A DNA stretch of 6,689 bases. Source: DATFPK01 sp035264885. Lineage in GTDB: Bacteria; Actinomycetota; Thermoleophilia; Solirubrobacterales; 70-9. The position numbers and the translations under genes were made by a program. The stretch spans positions 1-6,689 of the forward strand of contig DATFPK010000067.1 of the NCBI GenBank assembly GCA_035264885.1, written 5' to 3'. The notes under the pieces were generated by a model that was not told the DNA's origin, did no database searches, and was given only the letters and a program-made list of their open reading frames with translations. Shown here piece by piece: positions 1 through 5,971 of this stretch. Numbering within the stretch: position 1 is the stretch's first letter; each line of letters starts with the position of its first letter.

Positions 1-557
1 ACCCGCCAGCCGCGGACGGCGAGGGCGCGGTCGCGGCACCGGTCCCGCTCGAAGGCGGCTGGCCGCCGTGGTGGGCCCAGCCGTCGAGTTCGAGGACGAG
101 CCGGCGGTCGGGCCAGGAGAAGTCGACCTCGGGACGGTCACCTCGTCCGGGTGGAGCCTCGAGCGATGGCACGTGAGGGAGGGTTTTCTGCGGTGCTGCG
201 TGGGGGCAGTGACGTCGGGTCGCGCGGGCCCTCGGTCGCGGAGCCGCCAGAGCTGAGCCGCGGAGCGATGGCTGAGCGCGGCACCCGGACCAGAGGCGAG
301 AACGGCGGTCATCCAGTCCCCACGCTGGTCAGGACCCGGTGCCCGAGCGCATAGACGCTCCGGTGAAGCACATGAAGGCGGGTGCGGCGGACCCAATGGT
401 CGATGGCGTCCCCGCTGAGCCCGGCCCCATCGAGCTGGTGCCGCGCCACAACTCCGTACTGCCGCCCAGCCAATCGCGAGACCAGCGCATCCACGGGACG
501 CGAGTGACGTTGACGGCCCATGCAGCCGTCAACGTCACGCGCGACCGGTTTCGCCAC
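1..557 (-). pseudogene. Decayed AbiEi-like / DUF559 (endonuclease-like) protein, partial at left edge
   Basis: Reading from 557 downwards, the GTG-started frame gives an N-terminal winged-helix-like segment typical of AbiEi/DUF559 proteins, with GRQYGVVARHQL, AIDHWVRR and HRSVYALGHRVLT, and then stops at 309-311. Homologous sequence continues in a second frame from about 320 (GPGAALSHRSAAQLW, then CHRSRLHPDEVT). It continues in a third frame from about 130 (EVDFSWPDRRLVLELDGWAHH, which holds the D and E-x-D positions of the DUF559 PD-(D/E)xK-like core). A fourth stretch, back in the first frame, runs from about 56 (AFERDRCRDRALAVRGWRV) and off the window. Family members normally have roughly 80-110 residues between DEVTV and EVDF; here they are adjacent, so the middle appears deleted. 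With three frame changes as well, no intact product is expected. An AGGAGG lies 5 nt before the GTG at 557; GTG 494 is an alternative start. The family assignment is from recognised motifs, not a search. Confidence 0.82.
499..543. repeat. Long inverted repeat / hairpin, 14-bp perfect arms
   Basis: The arms GTGACGTTGACGGC (504-517) and GCCGTCAACGTCAC (525-538) are exact reverse complements around a 7-nt loop. After one A/G mismatch, four more pairs (CGCG/CGCG) extend the stem to 499-543. No T-tract follows on either strand. The hairpin lies 54 nt downstream of the PAS-GGDEF stop codon, so it could end that transcript as a U-less terminator of the kind proposed for actinobacteria. It also lies inside the first 20 codons of the decayed DUF559 frame, so it may instead be an operator dyad or a by-product of gene decay. 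The structure is seen directly; the role is inferred. Confidence 0.75.
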
Positions 558-560
558 CGG
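545..560. repeat. Small hairpin next to the larger inverted repeat
   Basis: CCGGT (545-549) and ACCGG (556-560) pair around a 6-nt loop, immediately beside the larger hairpin at 499-543. On the minus strand the two would form in tandem after the PAS-GGDEF stop codon. A 5-bp GC-rich stem can occur by chance in DNA of this composition, so this is a weak element on its own. Confidence 0.35.
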
Positions 561-562
561 CC

Positions 563-568
563 CCTCCT
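563..568 (-). promoter_or_regulatory. Shine-Dalgarno site of the decayed DUF559 gene
   Basis: The minus strand reads AGGAGG here, 5 nt before a GTG at 557-555. It supports 557 as the ancestral start and places the start only 40 bp after the stop of the upstream PAS-GGDEF gene on the same strand. The match is perfect, but the gene it served is broken. Confidence 0.5.
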
Positions 569-597
569 ACGCGCCTTCTTTCGCGTCTACCTCTCGC

Positions 598-1476
598 CTA
601 CGCGATGACCGCGCGGTTGCCGCCGCGGCGCTTGGCCTCGTATAGGGCGGCGTCCGCTTCGCGGAGGACCTCGTCGGCGGTGATGCCGGGCCGCAGCAGA
701 AGACCGCCGACGCTGGCGGTGGCGGCGACGCCGGGACCGACCGGGAACTCGCGGGCCGAGACCGACCGCAGTAGCGCTTCGACGCGCTCGACCGCCTGGT
801 CGGGGGTCGCGTCGGGCATCAGCACGGCGAACTCGTCGCCGCGGAGGCGGGCGAGCACGTCGACGTCGTCGACCGCCTCGTACATGCGGCGTCCGAGCTC
901 GACGATGAAGCGGTCGCCGGCGGCGTGGCCGTGGAGGTCGTTGACGTGCTTGAGGCCGTCGACATCGAGCATCAGCACGACCCCCCGCCCGCCCGGCTCG
1001 GCCAGGTGCCGCTCGAGCTCGAGCAGGAACCGGCGCCGGTTCGGCAGGCCGGTCAGGTCGTCCTCGTTGGCCAGTGCCGCCAGACGGTCGCGGGCCGCCC
1101 GCAGCTCGGTGATGTCGCTCGCGACCGCGACCACGCCGCGGATGTCGCCGTTCTCCCCCTTCGTCGGCCGGCCGTTGAAGAACAGGTGCACGGTGTGGCC
1201 GTCCTTGTGCCGGGCCGCGACCTCCTGGCGGACCCGGGGGCGCCCCGCCCTGACCTGGGCGAACGCGTGAGCGGCGACGTCGACGTCGGCCGGGTCGACG
1301 AACTCCTCGTAGCTGCGCCCGATCAGCTCGCTGGGCTCGTAGCCGAGGATCTCCTCGCTCGCCTGGTTGACGAACGCGATCGTGCCGGTCGCGTCGATCA
1401 TCACGATCAACTCGGTCGATTCCTCGACCAGGGAGCGGTAGATATCCGGAGGGGTCTCTAGCTGCGGTGTCGTCAT
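598..1476 (-). CDS. PAS-GGDEF protein, probable diguanylate cyclase
   Basis: The 292-residue product is predicted to be cytosolic and to make cyclic di-GMP from two GTP, with activity set by its sensor domain. Residues about 11-125 form a PAS domain (IDATGTIAFVNQAS near 28-40, ILGYEPSELIG near 43-53, and the closing DITELRAARDRL linker helix at 121-132). Residues about 135-290 form the GGDEF domain: DDLTGLPNRRRF at 139-150, metal-binding DVDGLKHVND at 171-180, GHAAGD at 183-188, and signature RGDEF at 212-216 in place of GGDEF. Such first-position variants are known in GGDEF proteins, so activity is likely but not certain. The usual inhibitory RxxD site just upstream reads DDVD (203-206), so product feedback at that site is probably lost. 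No membrane segment is visible. The start ATG at 1476 was chosen because the PAS domain begins just after it, a GGAGG precedes it, and any earlier start would run into the divergent cyclase gene. Confidence 0.93.
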   Translation of the reverse strand: MTTPQLETPPDIYRSLVEESTELIVMIDATGTIAFVNQASEEILGYEPSELIGRSYEEFVDPADVDVAAHAFAQVRAGRPRVRQEVAARHKDGHTVHLFFNGRPTKGENGDIRGVVAVASDITELRAARDRLAALANEDDLTGLPNRRRFLLELERHLAEPGGRGVVLMLDVDGLKHVNDLHGHAAGDRFIVELGRRMYEAVDDVDVLARLRGDEFAVLMPDATPDQAVERVEALLRSVSAREFPVGPGVAATASVGGLLLRPGITADEVLREADAALYEAKRRGGNRAVIA

Positions 1477-1488
1477 CGGCGATCGGAT

Positions 1489-1493
1489 CCTCC
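1489..1493 (-). promoter_or_regulatory. Shine-Dalgarno site of the PAS-GGDEF gene
   Basis: The minus strand reads GGAGG here, 12 nt before the ATG at 1476-1474. The spacing is on the long side, but the site favours 1476 over the ATG at 1821 that would extend the same frame into the divergent gene. Confidence 0.5.
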
Positions 1494-1571
1494 AATGCTC
1501 GCACCAGCCGGCCCCGAGCGACAACCCATTTCCCTGCCAACAACCGTCCAATCCGGCTGCCGGCGACAGCG

Positions 1572-1577
1572 TAACCT
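1572..1577 (+). promoter_or_regulatory. Candidate -10 box (TAACCT) for a leaderless cyclase mRNA
   Basis: TAACCT fits the actinobacterial TANNNT consensus and ends 8 nt before the ATG at 1586. Transcription would then begin at or within a base or two of that ATG. There is no Shine-Dalgarno sequence before the ATG, which agrees with a leaderless transcript. No convincing -35 element is seen near 1548-1553. The first base of an alternative TTG start (1577) is the last base of this box, which argues against that start. Confidence 0.5.
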
Positions 1578-1585
1578 TGCCAGAA

Positions 1586-4500
1586 ATGGGCAGTCCCTGC
1601 GCCAGCTGCGGGACCGAGAACCCCGACCGGGCCCGCTTCTGCATGTCCTGCGGAGCGCCGCTCGCGCGACGCTGCCCGAGCTGCGGCGCCGAGGCGCCGC
1701 CGGGCGCCCGCTTCTGCATCGAATGCGGCACCGCGCTCACCGACGACGCCGCGCCGGCGCCGGATCCCTCGGCGCCCGCCGCCGCCCCCGCCCCCGAGCT
1801 GCTGCCCGAGGAGCGCCGCAAGGTGTCGGTCCTCTTCGCCGACCTCTCCGGCTACACCGCCTACGCGGAGCAGATGGACCCCGAGGCGGTCAAAGCGATG
1901 CTCGACAGCACCCTGCGCCAGCTCAGCGAGCAGGTCACCCGCTTCGGCGGCAGCGTCGACAAGTACATCGGTGACAACGTCATGGCCGTCTTCGGCGCCC
2001 CGGTCGCCCACGAGGACGACCCCGAACGCGCGATCCGCGCCGGCCTGGCGATGCAGGAGGCGATGGACCGCATGAACGAGACGCTGCCCGGCGAGATCGC
2101 GTTCTCGCTGCGGGTCGGCATCAACACCGGCGAGGTCCTGGCGGGGCGGGTCGGTGAGGGCTACACCGTGATCGGCGACACCGTCAACGTCGCCGCCCGC
2201 CTCCAGGGCGCCGCCCGCCCCGGCACGGTCACCGTCGGCGAACCGACGTTCCGGGCCGCCCGCGATGCCTTCGTCTTCGAGGAGCTGCCGCCGTTCGAGC
2301 TGAAGGGCAAGACCGCTCCGGTGCCGGCGTGGGAGGCGCGCGAGTCGGTCGGCCCCCGCCCCGCCCACCGTGCCCGGGTCCGCACCGGCGCGCCGCTGAT
2401 CGGCCGCCGCGAGGAATCCGACCTGCTGCTCTCCCTGGCCGACCGGGTGCAGCGGGAGTGCCGCCCGCACCTGGTCACGGTCATCGGCCAGGCCGGAGTC
2501 GGCAAGTCCCGCCTCCTGCGCGAGTTCTCCGCCCGGGTCGCATCCCACGACGCCCCCTCCCCCGTCCGCACCGGCGAGTGCCCGCCCTACGGCGCCGGGA
2601 TCTCCTACTGGGCCCTCGCCGAGATGATCCGGGCGGAGTTCGGCATCTCGGCCGACGAACCGGCCGACGCCGCCTGGCAGAAGCTGCTCGAGGGCATCAC
2701 CGGGCTGCTCGCCGAGGACGCCGAGCCGGAGCGCAACGCGGCCGCGATCGCACTCGTCCTCGGCCTCGAGCCGCCCGAGGACCATCACCCGCCCGACGCC
2801 GAGGACCCGCAGCGGATGCGCGAGACGCTGTTCAGCGCCGTCCGCGCCCTGGTCGAGGCGATGGCGGCCGAGCGGGCCCTCGTCCTCGCCTTCGAGGACA
2901 TCCACTGGGCCGACCAGGGGATGCTGGACCTGATCGAACACCTCGCCCGCTGGGTCCGGGGACCCCTGCTCCTGGTCTGCCTGGCTCGCGACGAGCTGCT
3001 CGAGCGGCGCTCCGGCTGGGGCGCCGGCCGCCGGAACACGACGACGATCGTGCTCGAGCCGCTGTCCGGCCAGGAGACCCAGCAGCTGGTCGAGGCCCTC
3101 TACGGCGCCGACGGCAACGGCGACGCCGACCTCGTCGCCCGGGTCGCGCGCCGAGCCGACGGGAACCCGCTGTTCGCCGAGGAGATCGTCAACCGCCTCC
3201 AGGAGGAGGGCATCGACCCCGAGGCGCTCCCCGAGTCGGTGCACTCGGTCCTCGCGGCCCGCCTCGACTCCCTCGCCCCCTTCGAGCGCCGCCTCCTCCA
3301 GTACGCGTCGGTCGTCGGTCAGAACTTCTGGGAGGGCGTCCTCCTGCGCGCCTCCGGCGCCCAGCCCGCCGACGTCGCCGAGGCCCTGGCCTCCCTTCAG
3401 GACAAGGAGCTGGTCGTCGCCGGCCTCTCCAGCCGCCTCGCCGGCGAGCGCGAGTACGCCTTCAAGCACGCGCTGATCCGCGACGTCGCCTACGGGATGC
3501 TCCCGAAGGCCTCGCGCTGCCGCCAGCACTTCGCGGTCGGTGGGTTCATCGAGGAGCGGTCGGTCGACGGTGGCGAGGCGACCGTCGGCCTGGTCGCCGA
3601 GCACTACGGCCGCGCCGCCGGACTCGGCGCCGAGGCGGGGATCGAGGCCGACGAGCTGCGGCGGATGCGCGGCAAGGCGCTCCAGTTCCTCGAGGCGGCG
3701 GGAGACGCCGCCGCGTCGCTGTACTCGAACTCCGAGGCGCTCGGCCACTACCGCGCCGCCCTCGAGCTCGAGGCCGCGGTCGGCGACGAGGCGAGCGCCC
3801 GGATCGGCGAGAAGACCGGCGACGTCGCCCTGCGGATGGGGCGGGTCGACGAAGCCGTCGCCGTCTGGGGCCAGTGCCTCGACTATCACCGGCGGCAGGA
3901 GGACCTGGCCGGGGTCGGGGACCTGCACCGCAAGATCGGCGCCGCCTACTGGGACAAGGGCGAGCGCGAGGCCTCGATCGACCACTACCAGAAGGGCATC
4001 GACCTGCTCAAGGACGGACCGCCCTGCATCGAGCTCGTACGCCTCTACGAGGAGGCCGCCTCCCTGTACATGCACACCGGCGACAACATGCTGGCGATCT
4101 ACGCGTCCGAGAAGGCGCTGCGGCTCGCCGAGCGACTCGGCGAGGCCGCGGCCGCGAGCCGCGCCCACGGCATCTTCGGCCGGGTCTTCGGCCGGATCGG
4201 CGACGCCGAGAAGGCTCGCGAGAACCTCGAGCGCTCGGTCGAGCTGGCCCGCGACTCCGACAAGGCCGAGGCGGTCCGCGCCCTGCTCACGCTCGGCTTC
4301 CACTTCGAGGGCTCGGAGGCCGACTACGCCAGCGCCGGCGACGCCTACGCCGAGGCGCTCTCCCTGGCGGTCGAGGTCGGCGACGTTCCGTCCCAGGTCG
4401 AGGTCCACGCCGCCCTCGCCCAGCTCGCGGTCAACGCCGCCGACTGGGAGGTCGCGGAGCGCGAGGCCGAGGCCAGCGCCGGCCTCGCCGAGCGCGAGGG

Positions 4501-5137
4501 GCTGCTCGGCAAGCTCTGCTTCCCCTATGTGATGCGCGGCGCATTGCGCTGGCGCAGCGGCGACTGGGAGGGGGCCGAGAACCTCTGCCGCCGCGCCCAT
4601 GAGATCGGCGAGCAGGTGGGCCGCTCCGAGGTCGCCTTCCAGGCGCTCTACTGGCTCGCCGCGACATTTCGCGACCAGGGCCGCTTCGCCGACGCCGAGA
4701 CGGCCCTTTCGCGCGCGCTCGACATCTGCGAGCGGGCCGGCCTGGTCGCGCAGTCGGTCGAGGCGATCGCCGAGCGGGCGGTCGTCCTCCACCTGGGCGG
4801 GCACCCCGAACAGGCGCGCGAGGCCGCCGACTCCGCCGGCAACCTGGCCGCCCGGCTGCACTACCCGGTCGGCGAGGCCGCCGCCCGCGAGGCCCGGGGC
4901 CTGACGCTCGAGGACCCCGCCGAGGGTGTCGCGGCGCTGGCCGCGGCGCGCGAGGCCTGGGAGAAGGCGCAACTGCCGATCGACGCCGCTCGCAGTCAGG
5001 TCCTCCACGCCCGCCGGCTGGCCGAGATCGATCCCGACGCCGCGCGACAGGCGGCCGAGGAAGCGGCCCGCCGCTACGAGGAGCTCGGCATCCCCCACCG
5101 CGTCGAGCCCGCGCGCGAGGCCGTCGCGGCCGGCTGA
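1586..5137 (+). CDS. Class III adenylate cyclase with double zinc ribbon, P-loop NTPase and TPR-like tail
   Basis: The 1183-residue product is predicted to convert ATP to cAMP, with output controlled by its large C-terminal regulatory part. Residues 5-47 form a double zinc ribbon with four Cys pairs (C5/C8, C19/C22, C30/C33, C44/C47). A Pro/Ala-rich linker (55-70) leads to the cyclase domain (about 78-250). Metal-binding Asp are D86 (FADLSGYT) and D130 (KYIGD); substrate-specifying residues are K126 and T194 (YTVIGDTVN); transition-state residues are N201 and R205. Thr in place of Asp marks class IIIb, whose studied members respond to bicarbonate. An NTPase module follows, with Walker A GQAGVGKS at 301-308 and a Walker B-like FEDIHWAD at 436-443. 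Alpha-helical TPR-like repeats fill about 700-1170. The layout resembles mammalian soluble adenylyl cyclase, but with one cyclase domain, so it probably works as a homodimer. No HTH or membrane segment is seen. ATG 1586 is preferred to TTG 1577 because of the TAACCT box. Confidence 0.93.
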   Translation: MGSPCASCGTENPDRARFCMSCGAPLARRCPSCGAEAPPGARFCIECGTALTDDAAPAPDPSAPAAAPAPELLPEERRKVSVLFADLSGYTAYAEQMDPEAVKAMLDSTLRQLSEQVTRFGGSVDKYIGDNVMAVFGAPVAHEDDPERAIRAGLAMQEAMDRMNETLPGEIAFSLRVGINTGEVLAGRVGEGYTVIGDTVNVAARLQGAARPGTVTVGEPTFRAARDAFVFEELPPFELKGKTAPVPAWEARESVGPRPAHRARVRTGAPLIGRREESDLLLSLADRVQRECRPHLVTVIGQAGVGKSRLLREFSARVASHDAPSPVRTGECPPYGAGISYWALAEMIRAEFGISADEPADAAWQKLLEGITGLLAEDAEPERNAAAIALVLGLEPPEDHHPPDAEDPQRMRETLFSAVRALVEAMAAERALVLAFEDIHWADQGMLDLIEHLARWVRGPLLLVCLARDELLERRSGWGAGRRNTTTIVLEPLSGQETQQLVEALYGADGNGDADLVARVARRADGNPLFAEEIVNRLQEEGIDPEALPESVHSVLAARLDSLAPFERRLLQYASVVGQNFWEGVLLRASGAQPADVAEALASLQDKELVVAGLSSRLAGEREYAFKHALIRDVAYGMLPKASRCRQHFAVGGFIEERSVDGGEATVGLVAEHYGRAAGLGAEAGIEADELRRMRGKALQFLEAAGDAAASLYSNSEALGHYRAALELEAAVGDEASARIGEKTGDVALRMGRVDEAVAVWGQCLDYHRRQEDLAGVGDLHRKIGAAYWDKGEREASIDHYQKGIDLLKDGPPCIELVRLYEEAASLYMHTGDNMLAIYASEKALRLAERLGEAAAASRAHGIFGRVFGRIGDAEKARENLERSVELARDSDKAEAVRALLTLGFHFEGSEADYASAGDAYAEALSLAVEVGDVPSQVEVHAALAQLAVNAADWEVAEREAEASAGLAEREGLLGKLCFPYVMRGALRWRSGDWEGAENLCRRAHEIGEQVGRSEVAFQALYWLAATFRDQGRFADAETALSRALDICERAGLVAQSVEAIAERAVVLHLGGHPEQAREAADSAGNLAARLHYPVGEAAAREARGLTLEDPAEGVAALAAAREAWEKAQLPIDAARSQVLHARRLAEIDPDAARQAAEEAARRYEELGIPHRVEPAREAVAAG

Positions 5138-5138
5138 G

Positions 5139-5159
5139 CCCGCGCTAGCGTTCCGCGGG
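5139..5159. repeat. Short inverted repeat between the cyclase and hydrolase genes
   Basis: CCCGCG (5139-5144) and CGCGGG (5154-5159) can pair around a 9-nt loop, and the 8-bp palindrome CGCTAGCG sits at 5143-5150. The element fills the 21-nt gap after the cyclase stop codon and overlaps the candidate -10 box of the next gene. It might weakly end the long cyclase transcript, but a 6-bp G/C stem can arise by chance here. Confidence 0.3.
5146..5151 (+). promoter_or_regulatory. Candidate -10 box (TAGCGT) for a leaderless hydrolase mRNA
   Basis: TAGCGT matches TANNNT and ends 7 nt before the GTG at 5159, which would put the transcription start at the GTG itself. No Shine-Dalgarno sequence precedes the GTG. 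The gene may also be reached by read-through from the cyclase, whose stop is only 21 nt upstream. Confidence 0.5.
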
Positions 5160-5962
5160 TGCCTCACGTCCTCCGCCCCGACGGGGTGTCGATCCACTAC
5201 GAGTCGCGCGGCGAGGGGCCGCTCGCGGTCCTCGTCCCCTACTGGTCGTGGGTGCCCGGCGTCTACGACGATCTCCTGGCCGGCCTCGCCGCCGACCACC
5301 GCGTGCTGACCTGCCACCTGCGCGGCACCGGCTCGTCCACCCGGACCGGCCCGTATGACATGGAGACCGACGCCGGCGACCTCGAGGCCGTCCTCGAGGC
5401 CGAGGATGGCGGCGCCGCGGTCCTCCTCTGCGTCGCCGACGCCGTCAACCGGGCCACCCGGGTCGCGGTCAGCCGCCCCGACCTCGTCGAACGGGTTGTC
5501 GCGTTCGGCAGCCTCGCGCTCCCCCGCTCGGCGTTCCGCGAGAGTGAGTCGCTGATCTCCTCGGAGACGGTGATCGACGCCTACCTCGACCAGGTCCAGC
5601 GCGACTTCCGCGGCGCGCTCCGGGCATCGATGACGGCGACCAACCCCCAGATGACCCAGGCGGAGCTGCAGGACAGGGTGAGCGCGATGGTCGAGCACTC
5701 CGACCCCGAGGCGGTCGTCGGGCGGATCCGAAGCTGGACCTACGACGAGCCGCTCGAGCACTCGGTCGCGCTCGGCGACCGGGCGACGATGCTGGTATCC
5801 GAGAAGGGCCAGGGGGGCCCCTGGTTCCCCGACTCACCGGAGCTCGAGGCGCTCGTCCGCCGGCTGCTCCCGGAGGCCCGGGTCGTGTGGCTGCCGGACG
5901 GGCCGGCGTCGCGGCCCGACGCGGCCGCGGTTGCGGTCCGCGAGGTCACCGCCCGCACCTAG
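5159..5962 (+). CDS. Alpha/beta-hydrolase-fold protein, apparently without catalytic triad
   Basis: The 267-residue product has the order of an alpha/beta hydrolase: an N-terminal strand pair (VSIHYESRGEGPLAVLVPYW, 10-29), RVLTCHLRGTGSS at 48-60, the nucleophile-elbow region at 86-100, a helical cap about 125-200, and a C-terminal sheet and helix to 265. The elbow that should read GxSxG is CVADA (91-95), with Ala at the nucleophile position. The late strand MLVSEKGQGGPW (211-222) has no Asp at the usual acid position, and WLPDGPASRPD (244-254) has no His. Hydrolysis is therefore unlikely. Related domains are found fused to class III cyclases in actinobacteria, and this gene starts 21 nt after one, so a role as ligand-binding or partner protein is a reasonable inference. 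It starts at GTG 5159, preceded by TAGCGT. No signal peptide is visible. Confidence 0.8.
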   Translation: MPHVLRPDGVSIHYESRGEGPLAVLVPYWSWVPGVYDDLLAGLAADHRVLTCHLRGTGSSTRTGPYDMETDAGDLEAVLEAEDGGAAVLLCVADAVNRATRVAVSRPDLVERVVAFGSLALPRSAFRESESLISSETVIDAYLDQVQRDFRGALRASMTATNPQMTQAELQDRVSAMVEHSDPEAVVGRIRSWTYDEPLEHSVALGDRATMLVSEKGQGGPWFPDSPELEALVRRLLPEARVVWLPDGPASRPDAAAVAVREVTART

Positions 5963-5965
5963 AAT
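5960..5965 (+). promoter_or_regulatory. Candidate -10 box (TAGAAT) for a leaderless EVE-gene mRNA
   Basis: TAGAAT is a good TANNNT match ending 6 nt before the ATG at 5972. Its first three bases are also the TAG stop codon of the upstream hydrolase gene, so the promoter is embedded in the gene end. No Shine-Dalgarno sequence is present in the 9-nt gap. This is the best-formed of the three such boxes in the window. Confidence 0.55.
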
Positions 5966-5971
5966 CGCCCG

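Larger units (their letters stand above)
1477..1585. promoter_or_regulatory. Divergent intergenic region between the PAS-GGDEF and cyclase genes
   Basis: These 109 bp separate two divergently transcribed second-messenger genes and must hold the promoters of both. The region is visibly richer in A/T than the flanking genes around 1520-1560. The only clear core elements are the TANNNT boxes near its right end. No long dyad or recognisable operator was found. Confidence 0.6.

Noticed and set aside
339..608. Plus-strand open frames over the DUF559 remnant
   Set aside because: They have no recognisable motif, while the minus strand shows ordered family motifs across the same bases.
1577..1585. 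TTG 1577 as the cyclase start, adding three residues
   Set aside because: The TTG overlaps the last base of the TAACCT box and lacks a ribosome binding site; ATG 1586 fits a leaderless start.
1477..1821. An N-terminal extension of the PAS-GGDEF protein starting at ATG 1821
   Set aside because: It would overlap the zinc ribbon and cyclase start of the divergent gene, is low in complexity, and the PAS domain begins right after ATG 1476, which has its own GGAGG.
2329..4602. A 757-codon plus-strand frame inside the cyclase gene
   Set aside because: The translation is almost entirely Arg/Pro/Gly/Ala repeats, and the overlapping frame has intact NTPase and TPR-like features. It is a shadow frame.
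587..5761. A 1724-codon open frame on the minus strand, antisense to the cyclase and hydrolase genes
   Set aside because: It is low-complexity Arg/Gly/Ala/Asp/Leu-rich sequence with no recognisable domain, and it overlaps genes with clear domains. Long open frames opposite GC-rich genes are expected.
5809..5824. A 7-bp-arm palindrome with a run of six G in the hydrolase gene
   Set aside because: It lies in a normal coding stretch, the frame continues with sensible protein sequence on both sides, and such G/C runs are common here. There is no sign of a frameshift.
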